Assembly: GCF_000003815.2 (NCBI RefSeq)
Contig: NC_049984.1
Location: forward strand, 4,750,959-4,814,958
Direction: 5' to 3'
DNA length: 64,000 nt
Source of the DNA: Branchiostoma floridae
Lineage: Eukaryota > Chordata > Leptocardii > Amphioxiformes > Branchiostomatidae
The translations under genes were made by a program, and so were the position numbers. The notes beneath the pieces were generated by a model that was given only the letters and a program-made list of their open reading frames with translations, had not been told where the DNA came from and made no database searches. Shown piece after piece: positions 23,106 to 35,099 of the stretch. The first letter of the stretch is position 1, and every line of letters begins with the position of its first letter.

Positions 23106-24554
23106 TAAACATGATACAGCCACTTGATTGAACGTTACCCTTGGTCCATAGGGTTCCTAGAACTGTACAGCGACCACCCTTCGCTACTCTGACTCCCGCT
23201 GGTTTGGATTTCCCTGCCAACCTTTTTGTGTCCTTTATTTTTGGGTGGGCTGCATGGATGCTTTGTTGTTTGTGCCTCCTTCATTGAACCCACAGGCTTC
23301 CAGTGTCAATGTCAAATGGAAGGGGTGGTTGATGCATTGGGGGAGGCATTCAGTTTGACAAGATCAAGATTTGTTTGTGCACACTTCAAATGACTGAAAG
23401 TTATACATGTAATGTACAGTTTTGTTTGGTTAAAGGGGCCTTCTACTCCAGAAGGGAGTGTTATTTTCCAATTAATATTAATTTTAGGAAGTAATAGATA
23501 AGTGCATACTATTTCACAATATATGATAAAGTTACTAATTGAAGTCATTTGCCCCACTCGCTTAAAAAAAGATTCAGTCTTCTACTAAACTCCCCAAGTA
23601 CCTTCTTATCAATCTAAGCCTATGGATGAATACAATGTGCCTGACAATGCCAGTCGGTTGACTGAAAGTTGTAATGTGCAGTTTTGTTTGGTTGAAGATG
23701 AAGAAAAGGCTGAGTTCTATACACCAGGTTTTTGCCTTATCAAAGAAGAACTTGATCAGTGTCAGGTGCAAATTGGCTTGTCAGAAAATGATGAATTGGT
23801 TTTAAATTAACCTTCTTTCTACTGATTAACACTGTAACCAACACAAATTTGATGCTAATCAGGCTAACTCAGCTGGAAAATGGTTAATAGGATATGTTAC
23901 AACAATTAACAGAGAAGCATGATCCGAATGTGCTTAAGGTAGGGACAGAATATATCTTTAGGGAAAGTTTTAATTAACATTCTTTTCATGTCCCAGTTTT
24001 GTAATACAAGTCTGTGTGCTCTTTTGTTGGATATCTGGGCTGCCAGCTGAGTGAGAAAACTCGAGCCCTTACACAGTAGGACCCTACAGTGACCCCTCGC
24101 CGAGAAATAACCCCAATTTTGAACTCGGCCCTTTCTGTTTTTGTGTCCGGCCAAATTGTCGGCCCCTTGGTTTCTCTGACACTCAACGTGACTTGTATTA
24201 GGATATTATGGTTACTGTACTTCTGAAGATAGAAAACAAAGCCTGCAACAGTAGGCTATCACTGCCCAAAATTAATTCATTAATTTTGATAAATTGATAT
24301 ATTCTTTTAGTTAATGATAGTATACAGCCCCTTGGTTTCTCTGATACTCAACATGACTTGTATCATGGTACATTTGTAGTTCTAGTTGTAGACAGCAAAG
24401 CCCGCAACAGTAGGTAGATCATTGAAAACACTGACTCAGAGGCAAAAGTAGATGCATTTGATAGATTCTTGTAGTTGATGATAGTATGTATAATTGAAGA
24501 TGTTTATCAGTTTGAAGTTTTTCATATTAAGCAACATTCTAAACTTAATCCTTT

Positions 24555-24930
24555 TGAAATAGGGCTGTCTGCAACTTCAATTTTTTTTGTCAAATTTTTC
24601 GGAGGGAACCCTATTCTGTTAATTTTAGTTGGCATGTTCAATTTGCACTTAATACATTTCATTAATTTCATATCATTAAGGTCTGATTTTTTTGTGGGTG
24701 AATTTTTCAACCAGCAAATTTTGTATCAGGCTATGGAGGTGACGTGAGCCTGTGTAACATTAATTTTTTGTTGTTAAGTCTGTAATATTATGTTGTTGTT
24801 AACATGTTTTTATCAATTTCATATTGTAAGGTTCAGATTTTTTGGATGGACAGGATACAAAATATTTTTCCCTCCCAGCAATCAAATTTCCTTCCGGGGA
24901 TGGAGGGACAGGTCCTAGAGACAACCCTGC
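24555..24930 (+). repeat. CTGTCTCC family repeat, partial tandem copies
   Basis: Two partial copies: ATTTCATATCATTAAGGTCT at about 24666 and ATTTCATATTGTAAGGTTCA at about 24817, the latter ending in GGACAGGTCCTAGAGACAAC. Confidence 0.6.
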
Positions 24931-25165
24931 TTTCGAACTTTCGCGCTAAAGGTCGCGATCAAGTATGCTTAGCGTCGAGGACACGTTGCCATGAAGAACG
25001 CTGCGAAGGTCGTGATTGGTTGCCCAAGTTTCCCAAGGTCAATTTGCCAAAACCCCAATCAATGTTCAGGGGTAGGGGCCGTGACCTTTGCCCCCAAGAA
25101 TCAGTGTGGCATCGCAGAAAAAACCCTGGGCTCCAGCGCAAGCTGAACAACACCATGAATATGCA
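24930..25165. promoter_or_regulatory. Nuclear-receptor-site-rich island
   Basis: TGACCTTTGCCCC (25082-25094) is, on the minus strand, a direct repeat with one-base spacing of the HNF4/COUP-TF/PPAR type; CCAAGGTCAATTT (about 25035), AAAGGTCGCG and GAAGGTCGTG add half-sites. It follows a decayed repeat. Functional meaning is inferred. Confidence 0.35.
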
Positions 25166-25929
25166 GAGTTGATCCATACTGTTTTCTTAAATATGGTGGA
25201 AGATGAGATACATTTTATTACAAACTGTCCCTACTGGAATAAGAAAAAAAAAATGTTTATCTTCTTTTTTCCACAATTGCAGAAAGAAACGAAAATTGAT
25301 TTTTTCCTGATCACAGAACAAACATTTTACAGAAAAAGGATTTTTTTCTTCATTTTTCTACTGTTTCCAATAAAAGTATAACCAAGAAAATACGACCTAG
25401 AGTTAGCATTTCAGTATGTGTAGTACAGTATGTGTAGCTGGTGTGCATTCTTCAATGTTTTTTCCTGTCCTATGCTATTAGCACTTGGGCAAGAATTTGC
25501 AAAAAATTAATTGTTTTCCAGTCTGAGATTGGTTGTGAAGATTGTGGCCCTCTTATCATATGCCCCATTTTCTCTCTTAAGGGCACAATGTTCCCAACCA
25601 ACCTCAGCTAGTAGAGTAGTTCAACAATCCTACCCTTGTATACAGTGGCCTTGAAGACATTCTACTCAAAATCTCAGTCATGATTTGCCATTAAGACATC
25701 CAAGAGCCTTCAAATATTCTCATTTCTTATAACAGGCTACAATATTGCTCTCCTACTGGCTGTCTAAAGGTTAAAGATTTTTTTCCATTTCTCATTTTAA
25801 GATTGACCCTCGAATATTCTCATTTTTTATAGCAAGCTACAATAGTGCTCTTCTACTGCCTGTCTTTATATAATTTCTAGATTTCTGATTACAAGTTTGT
25901 TTTTTCTTTCTTAATGGGCAATATGGACT

Positions 25930-26480
25930 CCAATGAACATAAATCATCTGAGAGTAGAAATTAATTGCTAACGTCAAAGTGGCATTCCAGCTTCCTGTAA
26001 TTATCCGGGCAGTAAAATATTAATTTAGGAAATTGATTTTTATCAGCGGCGATGATGACCTTAATGAGCGGGTTGATTCTTGGTGTTAATTGAATCCGGT
26101 GAAACCACACAGGAGGGTCTGCATGCTCTTTTCCGTAAGGCGTAGGCAGGCCTTTTAAATTTCCCTTAATTCGAAGGGGAGCTATTTTATTTTACGTAAT
26201 TCGTAGTGGGATGAAGCGTAAAACGTGGGTAGGCTTCGTGAATTTAACGTAAAGCGTAGTCAGCCATCCCGAATTTGGCGTAAATCGTTGTCAGGACCCC
26301 CCATGCAGACCCTCACACAGGATGGGACCTGTGTCGAGTTTCACTGTAATCACCGATGGGATTGACTTATTGGATTAAGTTATAAAATCCTTATCCTTGG
26401 GCTAGTAACGGTCAGATGTTGCTAGTCTGCAGCAGTGCCGTTGGGTCAGCACAGGTATGATATGTCGTCCACTAGGGCAG
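25930..26480. promoter_or_regulatory. Candidate developmental enhancer split by a hAT MITE
   Basis: 25930-26112 and 26322-26480 are unique sequence. The left part packs at least five homeodomain-type cores into 160 bp (AATTAATTGC, GTAATTATCC, TATTAATTTAGG, CTTAATGAGC, GTTAATTGAATC). The pieces join cleanly when the inserted 200-bp element and one target-site copy are ignored. Conservation was not testable here. Confidence 0.45.
26114..26313. mobile_element. hAT-type MITE with perfect 8-bp target duplication
   Basis: 12-bp perfect inverted termini AGGGTCTGCATG / CATGCAGACCCT, flanked on both sides by CACACAGG (26106-26113 and 26314-26321). The interior has repeated GCGTAAAGCGTAG-like words and no coding capacity. 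Confidence 0.9.
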
Positions 26481-26837
26481 GCCTCTTCGAACTCTAACCT
26501 TTGAGAAATTAATCCATGAATTAATGATACAAAGAAAGTTGGAGGAAATTTATCGTCGCAAATTGTATTGGTGGAGCAGGGTATTGGATTCTTGAGAACA
26601 TTGGGAGCATCCTAATTCTCGAATACAGAATTATTTTATCTGTCATCACATACAAATTTCCTATATTTCTAAAGCAGAGGTTAATTTTGAATGGAAAGAT
26701 TCTGTACAATGTAATCTTCTTCTCATTTGCCCAGTTTTCTGACAGCCAACCTAGTCATTCAAAGTTGGAAGTTTCTTAATCTTATATACCAATTTTGTCC
26801 ATCAAGATCAACAGAATGGTCTTAACATTTTTCCGTC

Positions 26838-27072
26838 ACACTCACTGTTTTGGAGCCCATGTTGTTAATTTTCGTTGCTAAAATTTTTAAGCAAAAAAAA
26901 TACATCATCATTTCATGTTATGAAGATCAGATTTTTTGGACAAAATCATAATTTTTTTCCATCCCAACAAGAAGCAAATGTTGCATGGTCCAGGAGGTTT
27001 GATCAAAGAATCTTTTCCAAATTCGGATATTCTGATTGCCGTCCCAAGGACTGGACCTGAAGACAGCCCTGG
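26838..27072 (+). repeat. CTGTCTCC family repeat, copy
   Basis: GGAGCCCATGTTGTTAATTTT near the start and GGACCTGAAGACAGCCCTGG at the end, as in 30421-30635. Confidence 0.7.
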
Positions 27073-27079
27073 TGCAAAA

Positions 27080-28185
27080 TTCCACCGAATGATGGAGTGA
27101 CAGGCGCTGGGTAGATCCCTGGTTGGTAGCGACGGCGGCTCGTCGTGGGCATAACCTGGTCACTGGGGCGAGCCAGCGGTGATATTGTGTCCGTGGGTTC
27201 AGCTGGCCTTATTACACGAGAGGGAGCAGCCGAGCGTGATTTATGGCGAGAACTCTGGCCACATCACACCTGATGTACGGCCGTGAGAAACGACCATTAA
27301 AGTTTAATGCTCGCTGTTATCAGAGGAACGCTGAGCTCGCCCTGGCAAAGGGGGGCATGAAATTTTAGGAGTGCTGTGGCAATTGTTGATTTGCGAGGCT
27401 GGGTGGCCATTTTTCGACAGCATTTGCTCTAGCGGCAGAGATAGGGGACACGGCCAAACGATACAGGTAGGGCCATAATGGCCGCTGTTGCTGTAAACGT
27501 CGGACGTTCTGATTGGCCATAAACCCGGGATCAGCGGCGGGATGACACGGACGGGCGGGGGTACGGCGGGGAACGATCCAGTAACCTTTGCTTACCCCCT
27601 GATTGAAGACCAATAATCAGCCTAAATGGATTCGATGAATAATTGCAACCTTTCGGTGCCTCGCATGAACCCTTGCCATCGGAGTTTGCGGGGACGCGCT
27701 TTTTTCCCTGAAGTGATGATCAAGTTTTGTTAATCCCGAACGCCTGACCTGTCACGAGGCAACAATATCCCATTGCCTTTTGACCCGACGGTTCATTCAT
27801 AATTACCGCCTGAGCAATATTTCACTAAAGTGATCACAGCTTCACACCAATCGGCGGCCGATGGTCAGTTTTTGCATTTTTATTGTTCCAGCTGTGTGGC
27901 TAAGATAACTGTCAACTCTTCCAGTTTTCGTTTGTCGCCCATTTTTCGAGGACGCAAACTATTGGGCAGAGGTATCAGCAATCTGAGTATTATCTGTGTC
28001 ATTTGTGGCCGGGGCACATCAATATGGCTTTGGGGGAAGGGCAGATATTGATGGAAGCATTGGGGCCATTCCGCGTAGCCTGATGTGGAATGATAACTGT
28101 CATGCCCCATAAATACAGCACCTCCGTCCGGCACACCAGAAAATACTTCACGCCTTAAAAGATTAGTTTTCGTAACAAAAACCAC
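27080..28185. promoter_or_regulatory. Large unique GC-richer island, candidate regulatory cluster
   Basis: About 1.1 kb without repeats. It includes the perfect 15-bp palindrome CATTAAAGTTTAATG (27295-27309), TGATTTATGGCG (posterior-Hox/Cdx-like), GTTATCAGAGG (GATA-like), ATTGAAGACCAATAATCAGC, CATTCATAATTACCG and CACTAAAGTGATCACAGC. The open frames on both strands do not begin or end at usable splice sites. Regulatory role is inference. Confidence 0.45.
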
Positions 28186-29380
28186 ATGTGTTTTCTGCTA
28201 TGTTTGTGTACATATTTTCTCGGTCACTTCAGACAGGTGTAAAAAAAATGTGGCAAAAAAGGTGATATTTAGTAAATAAATAAAATTTTCTCTCATGTGA
28301 AAAAACATATTAAGTAACTGATGCTTTAGAACATTTCTACCTGTGTTTTGAAAAAAAAAGTTACTCCCTGAATTTTTTCCATAACAAAACCAGTGTTTTC
28401 CTCTTCTGGCTCCTACAAATTTTATGGCATAAAGTAGAAATATTCATGAACAGTTTCAACGAGAGAAAACACATTACCAGCTGCTGCTCTCGTCTGCATA
28501 GTAGGTTTTGTGATCATTAAATTCTGAGTAATGCTCTGCCAATATTGCTGAAAATTTTCATTTCACCTGGATTGCTTACAGAAATGCTAGCCTGGTATCC
28601 AAACTAGGGGAGGGTGCAAAACCATTTTTTCTTGTTGGACCGGTCCAGATAAACCGGACCTGAAAAAAACAGTGGACCGGATGCTGGACCAATTTGAAAT
28701 GAACAGATAATACCGGCAAGCATTCGAGTGTTATGGTTTTTCTTAAATTCACCACAGTTTCAGTTGCCAATGGATATTTGGTCAATATTGCATCAGAATA
28801 TTGTCCGTCGCATACGATACATGTATCTGCCAGCGCAACATTTGGAAACTATCAATGGAATATCCTCCTATGCTTGCATGACCTTATAAGTCCGCTGATG
28901 TGTTTGGCTATAATAGGTATGGATACTAGCTAACAAAAATAGTGTTCTGAAATATCCATATTTATTTTCTAAAATTCCTATTATGTAACTTTAAAAAAAA
29001 AGTGGCAGCCTTGCATTACATTTCGTAATAAAAATCGTAGATTTAACAGTGTCTGAATATGCTCTTTTTTCACTGGATCACAACAAGGTTACAAAAGCTG
29101 CCTGCAATCTATAATTGTCTACACCACAGCGAAAATGCATGCAAAGTGGTATGCATGAAGATTTTTGTCTGCGGAATTTCATGGATATGGAAATCTGCGT
29201 TTTCAAACATGCCCCATACTGTTGCATTGCTTTAAATGGCAAACTATTAATGAGATTCCTTGAAACATAGTTTTGTTTTGTTTTCAATTGTAGAATTGTG
29301 CTCAAGAATGATTTTTGGATGGGTGGCACATTGTCAGTTCAATTTTATTCGTGTTGTGATGTTTGATGCATTATTCTGCA
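28186..29380. other. No gene seen
   Basis: AT-rich; a short inverted pair around GGACCGGTCCAGATAAACCG at 28639. No supported feature. Confidence 0.45.
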
Positions 29381-29382
29381 GG

Positions 29383-29440
29383 GTTTAACAAGTTTCCAAA
29401 AATTCACTTGTCCTATCGGGCAAGTGAATAAAAAAATCCT
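29383..29440. repeat. Fragment of the GACAAGT-type hAT-like MITE
   Basis: GCAGGGTTTAACAAGTTTCC then CACTTGTCCTATCGGGCAAG; compare 3484-3771. Confidence 0.55.
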
Positions 29441-29546
29441 GGGTTTTGATTTTCAATTATTAACATTTGCAATTTTGCTATTTATGGCACTTTTCATTTA
29501 CCTTTTTTTGCCTGCTTCTAATTTTGAGTTATTTAAAGATAGACTA

Positions 29547-29769
29547 GGCCACACCAGTTTTAATTTGTTAGTTCTCTGATTTTTAAAAGTGAAAATAGAA
29601 CAAGCAGACATAAAAGCAGAGGGCAGGGAGGAAAACTTAAATACGGCTGTATTCACTCCATGAAATTGAGTGGCTTCAGTCCTCTGTTTTTGTTCTCATT
29701 ACATTTTTCCAGATAGGCATTTGTTATAGATCCTTAAGCCGAGAACCAATAAATTATATTCTTGTGGCC
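29547..29769. mobile_element. GGCCACAC-terminus MITE
   Basis: GGCCACACCAGTTTTAATTTG at the left and ATATTCTTGTGGCCC at the right, flanked by CTA on both sides. The interior is shared with 9140-9280. Confidence 0.7.
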
Positions 29770-30245
29770 CTAGAGTCAGACAACACTTGATACAGAACAC
29801 GTGAGTAGAGGTGGACTGGGACATACCTGAAGGACTGAATCACTCTTCTTAGAAAACAGTCAGAAGTCGTGTCTGTTTAGGGTCAGTCTGGGGGAAATAG
29901 TTTGTTTCCTTTGTCGTCTGTCAATTTTGAATTCAAAGTGATATAATATTGAGCAAGGAAACAATCAATTTAATTTTCTCTAACTTGTAGGGGTTGTTCC
30001 AGTTACAGTTCTTTTTTCTAAACATGGACGATTTCAGTTATAAATGAGTTTTATGCACAATTTGCCTTGTTTCTGTTGTGAAATTATATAGATGGTTTGT
30101 TTTGAAAGGTTTCTCTTACTGACACAGTTCATATTTATATTGACTAGCCAAATCATGTATAGATTTCATGAATTCTTGAAAGTGATGCCCATGATTGATT
30201 GATTGATTGATTATGAAAGGCTAAATGTGCATTCATTTCTTGCAG

Positions 30246-30389
30246 AAAGGATGGCTCTGTATGCTTCATTGCTAGATCTACCAACCAAGTTGGGGAAAGG
30301 GACCTGAGAAATTGAGAATGGTGGATAACATCACCAAAACATCACCAACACCCTGTCAGACCTTGTCTACTCCACATACATTTGTACAG
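30246..30389 (+). CDS. Candidate first coding exon of an unknown gene (CDS from 30318)
   Basis: A very good acceptor (TTCATTTCTTGCAG) and a near-perfect donor (ACAG followed by GTGAGTAAG) delimit 144 nt. All three frames have stops upstream, so the first 72 nt would be 5'UTR; from the ATG at 30318 (G at -3, G at +4) an open phase-0 stretch reads MVDNITKTSPTPCQTLSTPH then TFVQ. A short upstream ORF starts at 30251. I do not recognise the product; Ser/Thr/Pro-rich starts like this occur in transcription factors. Downstream exons were not found in the window. An alternatively spliced noncoding RNA is also possible. Confidence 0.38.
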
Positions 30390-30420
30390 GTGAGTAAGAC
30401 CTATTTGTATTGTGTGTAGC

Positions 30421-30635
30421 GTGGTTGTCTCCAGCTTTAGATCCCAGTCATGATTTGGGAGCCCATGTTGTTAATTTTTGTTGTTAATTCTGTCAATTTA
30501 AGCTTTCAAAAATATGTCAATTTCATATTATTCTAGAAGTTCAGACTTTTTGACGGATGGGCCGAAATTTTTGTCTGTCTCAACAAGCATATTTCCATCC
30601 CAGGAATGAAGGGGTGGGTCCTGGAGACAGACCTG
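30421..30635 (+). repeat. CTGTCTCC family repeat, copy
   Basis: GTGGTTGTCTCCAGCTTTAG at the left and GGTCCTGGAGACAGACCTG at the right are inverted termini of this family. It lies directly after the exon candidate's donor. Confidence 0.75.
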
Positions 30636-31059
30636 ATGTAGTTTTGGTCAGATGTTCACAAACGTAGTGTTTACCCTGTCAGTACCTGGCAGCAGTTCCA
30701 ACATTTGACCTAATTAAGGCACTGCCCCCCTGCTTAAGGTTGGACCAGAAGTGGGACACCTGCTTTCTCCTCCCTGTTTACTGTTTTTAAACAGTCTTTT
30801 GAAATGCAGAACTTTGTGTAGAGTATACAGCCTTAAGATACATGATTTTATTACTCTTGTACACAACCAGTAGTAATAGTGCTTACTTTTGCTTAGTACA
30901 TACTGGTTGTGAAGAAGAATTCTCCTATACCCTATATTCTACTAACTTGATGAAATTAGTTTTGGAAGTACATAGCCTTGTCTATAACTGGGAAATGAAA
31001 TCATTTTGTGTAATATCCACTGATGGGACTGTACCATAATGTTTGCGTAGGGGGGGTCA

Positions 31060-31650
31060 GGTTTCAGCAATTTAAACCCCCCTCCTTTCACAGTGGATGT
31101 GACACATTTAGATCACGAGTGCCACCGGGCGGGCGACGTGTGGCATTTGGCGCGAACTTCAAATTTCCCACACGCCCGACACGTGTGTGTGCGCCACTCG
31201 CTCGCCCCCTGCCTGAAAACCAACCAACACCTCCACCTCACCTTGCGCACCCTGTCAACATACCCCCATAGAAATATTTGGCCCTGGGTGACTCCTGTGT
31301 GAAAGGCCTGAAAAGACGGCTGTGTCCTTTCAGGTCACTTGCTGTGTATGCCAGGGTGCAGAGAGCAGCACAGGGCAGCCTGTCTTTCCTGAAAGAAATC
31401 AATGCACTCTGAGGTGCCCCCATCTACAATTACTTGAACCCTTGGATCTCCCCAGGCTAGCAAGGATGTGAGGAGATTAATAAAGAGCAGATCCACTCAT
31501 TCTGCAGACCCAGCCATTGGCCAGCCTGGGAGAGGGTTCAGGTCACCTTTGCTTGACCTCCAGTTTTAATGGCTTATCACATAGCAGCTAGGCCCTGCAA
31601 TATTAGCTTTGCTGCACCGCCCACCTCACCACTCATGTTTGTGTATTATA
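31060..31650. promoter_or_regulatory. GC-richer unique island, possible regulatory element
   Basis: It contains CACACGCCCGACACGTGTGT (an E-box CACGTG inside a partial palindrome), GGCGCGAACTTCAAATTT and, further on, ATTAATAAAGAGC and GGTCACCTTTGCTTGACCTC. No exon supported. Confidence 0.33.
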
Positions 31651-32222
31651 CAGCACCAGCAGAGAATTAACCTGGTTTAGGCCTAAGGAAATCAATGTTA
31701 TGTTTTAAATCTATGCACAGTCCTGAAAAAGTTGGGGTACTGTAATAGCATCCTTTTCTGGCTGAAGTGATCCAATAAAAAGAAAAAGTCATCAGTATTG
31801 ATCCTTGATAAGGCAGCAGTGGTCACTGAAAATTTGATGTGTGTAATTAGACCTTTGTGTTGGAAGAAAGTTTAGCATTGTACTTTAAAGTCTAGTACAG
31901 TTAAAAAAATCTAAATTAAAACACAGTCTAATACATTTGTATATGCAGTTTAAAAGTATAAAGCTGCATCAGGATACTGGTATTTTTGACTTAGTATTGT
32001 TAGCAAATTCCTATGTCAATAAACTGAGCAAGTAAAGAAGTACAATGTTTACTATAAATCCTTACATAAATTGTTCAAAGCCTCAACTGTTAGCAGCATG
32101 GGAAATACAGAGTCTGTTGGAAAAGTTGTAAATTCTGTTTTTATCACTACAGATCAAAAACTGTACTCCTCTTGCCAGTGGTTGACCACCCCAAAAAAGG
32201 GGTTGGCATGTTTTTGCTAATG

Positions 32223-32469
32223 GGCCATACCAATTTAATTTCTTGCTTCTTCGATATTAGAAATTTCAAGAATAACACTACATTAAAGTATCAACATTTT
32301 TATGAAAACAGAGTCTGGGGAAAAAAAGGTGGTACCTTGGTGCACACAGTTTCAGATGGTAAACAGAGTCAGATAGAGGTTTTCACACAGCCTTCTGTTC
32401 TTATGATATCCGATTGCTAGAATTTTACACAAAAACGTCCCAAAACCAACAAATCTAATTGCTGTGGCC
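32223..32469. mobile_element. GGCCACAC-like MITE, diverged
   Basis: GGGCCATACCAATTTAATTT at the left and AATCTAATTGCTGTGGCC at the right. Confidence 0.6.
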
Positions 32470-32519
32470 TTAAAAGACTACATCTCAGTAGAAACAGTAG
32501 TTAAACTCCTTTGTCAACT

Positions 32520-33478
32520 GTTTGATTTTGGGGCTGATGGAATTTGGGGCACCTGACTTGTGTTGAAAGCCGTGACCTAGTGACCCCATTTGACTGACAG
32601 GATTGCAGATGGTTTGGGTTTCTGACTGCTTTGTGACTGAGGTAATTACGCTACACTTCCTCGCACGTCTTCATCTTACTTTCATGGCCCGCTTGAATAT
32701 CAGGGACTCATTACAAATGTATGGCCTGACTTTCCTTTCCATACTGTTGACCAAAACGGACAAAATCTGAAGCAAAGTTGGCCCCTGCAGTTAAAAAAAA
32801 GCTGCTAGAGGGCCAAAGCTTACACCTATCACTCCCTGACTCTAGTGTTTAAATCTACCTTTCAAAAATCATGACCACAGGTTTTCCAGAACCCAAGATA
32901 TAAAAATTGTAAGTTCCACTGCAGTACTGTAGTAAGCTGCTAGGGGGCCCATTGTCGAACTTTGTTTTACCAACCACCTGCATCAGGATACCGGTATTTT
33001 CAACACTTTGTGTATTATACAGCACCAGCCAAGAATTAACCTGGTTTAGGCCTAAGCTAATTATTGCTTTGTGTCCAATTGCCGTCCTGAAAAAGTTTCG
33101 TCTTTTTTTGCGTAAGTGATCCAATAAATACACTTTAAAGTCATCAGTATTGATCCTGAAGAAGGCGACAGTGGTTGTTGAAAATTTGATCCATGTATAC
33201 CTTTATGTTGGAAGAAAGTTTAGCATTGTACTAAGTTTAAAGTTTATTACAGTTAAAAGTTTTATTAGGACATTGGTATTATCAAGATGATATTGTTATA
33301 CAACCAATCCCCAAACCAGTAATGTTGGTGGACAGGTCACTGCTAAAACTGTGAAGAGAAAACCACCCTGAAAGTTTAAAGATTTACAGTACTGTATAAC
33401 AAAAAGTTAAAAAGACTAGCCATGATCTTCCGAGCACACAAGTATTAGATCTTTTTTGGTCCATTTCTTTTTTTTAAA
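32520..33478. other. No gene seen; two related 100-bp segments
   Basis: GTGTATTATACAGCACCAGC with the following AGAATTAACCTGGTTTAGGC occurs at about 31640 and again at about 33009, and both are followed by a GTCATCAGTATTGATCCT block, marking an old duplicated segment. Confidence 0.5.
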
Positions 33479-33479
33479 A

Positions 33480-33720
33480 CCTGTTTTCCGATTCAATTCT
33501 TCCAGGCTTTATTATGTAAGCTTGTTTACAGCATTGGTTCCCAAGGATGAAAAGCAAGTATTATTTTTAGATTCCAACTTTATCTACATCAGACTTTTTT
33601 ACTCATTTTTTTTCATGCCATTCTTCTAGACTTTATGTAAGCTAATGTTTACAGCATTGGTTCACAAGGATGAAAAGCAATTATTATTTTTAGATTCCAA
33701 CATCGTCTACATCAGACCTT
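33480..33720. repeat. Two-copy tandem repeat, unit about 125 bp
   Basis: ACAGCATTGGTTCCCAAGGA at 33529 and ACAGCATTGGTTCACAAGGA at 33651, with matching flanks; related to the following longer unit. Confidence 0.8.
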
Positions 33721-34660
33721 TTTTTGTATTCATTTATTGTACATATCTTCCCATGCAATTCTTCTCAGGCCTTATATAAGCTTGTTTGTTGCATTTGATC
33801 ACAAAGATGAGCAGCTATTAATATTATTTTGAGGTTCGCATTTTTTCTTCTTCTATACTCGTATCCACCACCTTATCTTTACATAACTGTTTATCAATGG
33901 ATAGAAAAAAGCATTTCATTATTTGATTGTTTTGTTGCTCTATTTATGGAGAAGAGACCTTTTCTTGTACTCATTTATTGTACATATCTTCCCATACGAT
34001 TCTTCTCAGGCCTTATATAAGCTTGTTTGTTGCATTTGATCACAAAGATGAGCAGCTATTAATATTATTTTGAGGTTCGTGTGTTTCATTTCTTCTATAC
34101 TCGTATCCACCACCTTATTCTTACATAACAGTGGATCAATGGGTTGAAAAAAATGTATTTTATTATTTTCTTGGTCTATTTATGGAGAAAAAACCTTTTT
34201 TTGTACTCATTATAGAACATATTTTCCATGTGATTCTTCTCAGGTCTTACGTAAGCTTGTTTGTTGCCTTTGATCACAAAGAAGAACAGCAATTAATATT
34301 AGTTTGAGGTGCGCTTGTTTCGTTTCTTCTATACTAGTATCCACCACCTTATTCTTACATAACAGTGGATCAATGGATAGAAAAAAGACGTTCATTATTT
34401 GATTGTTTTTTTTGGACTATTTATGGAGAAGAGACCTTTTTTGTACTCATTTATAGTACATTTTTTCCCATGCGATTCTTCTCAGGCCTTATATAAGCTT
34501 GTTTGTTGCATTTGATAACAAAGGTGAACAGCAATTAATATTATTTTGAGGTTTGCGTTTTTGTTTCTTCTTATCCTTACATAACAGTGGACCAAGGGAT
34601 AGGAAAAAAAATTCATTATTTGATTGTTTTTTTTTGTCTATTTATGGAGAAGAAAGTCTG
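33720..34660. repeat. Tandem repeat, unit about 238 bp, four copies
   Basis: CCTTATATAAGCTTGTTTGT and TCCACCACCTTAT-type blocks recur at about 33770, 34011, 34247 and 34490. Confidence 0.9.
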
Positions 34661-35099
34661 ACTGATCCCCTTTGAAAGCTTTTATATCAAAGGTGGACGT
34701 GTCGGTCTGTTGTAGGCTTCATCTTCTGTCCATTCCGCTTTGATATTTAGGTTTCTATCGTTCGAGAGCTCATATCTTTAGAGCAAAGAGGCACATAGAA
34801 AATTATGAATAAACAAGGTTTGTATCCGTGAATGTACTCAGCCCTGTGTGGCTCAGCGGAAATTTTATGACAGAATTTTACCTTCAAGCAAACATTCAAC
34901 AGCAAAAATCTTTCAGCAAAGCAGAAAAGAAACTGAAAAAATAAAATCCCTGAATATTTCTGATGTATTGCATAGCAAATGACTGTTTATTTAACCTCTT
35001 ATGTGATTTTTATTCAATTTTGTCCTGTTTGCAGGGATAATAGATGGAATTTGAAATGTTTGGCCATTTTATGGTTCCTATGTATAGTTTCGAGATGGT

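Noticed and set aside
30178-30215. (GATT)n run as a functional site
   Set aside because: A four-unit tetranucleotide run is too short to mean anything by itself.
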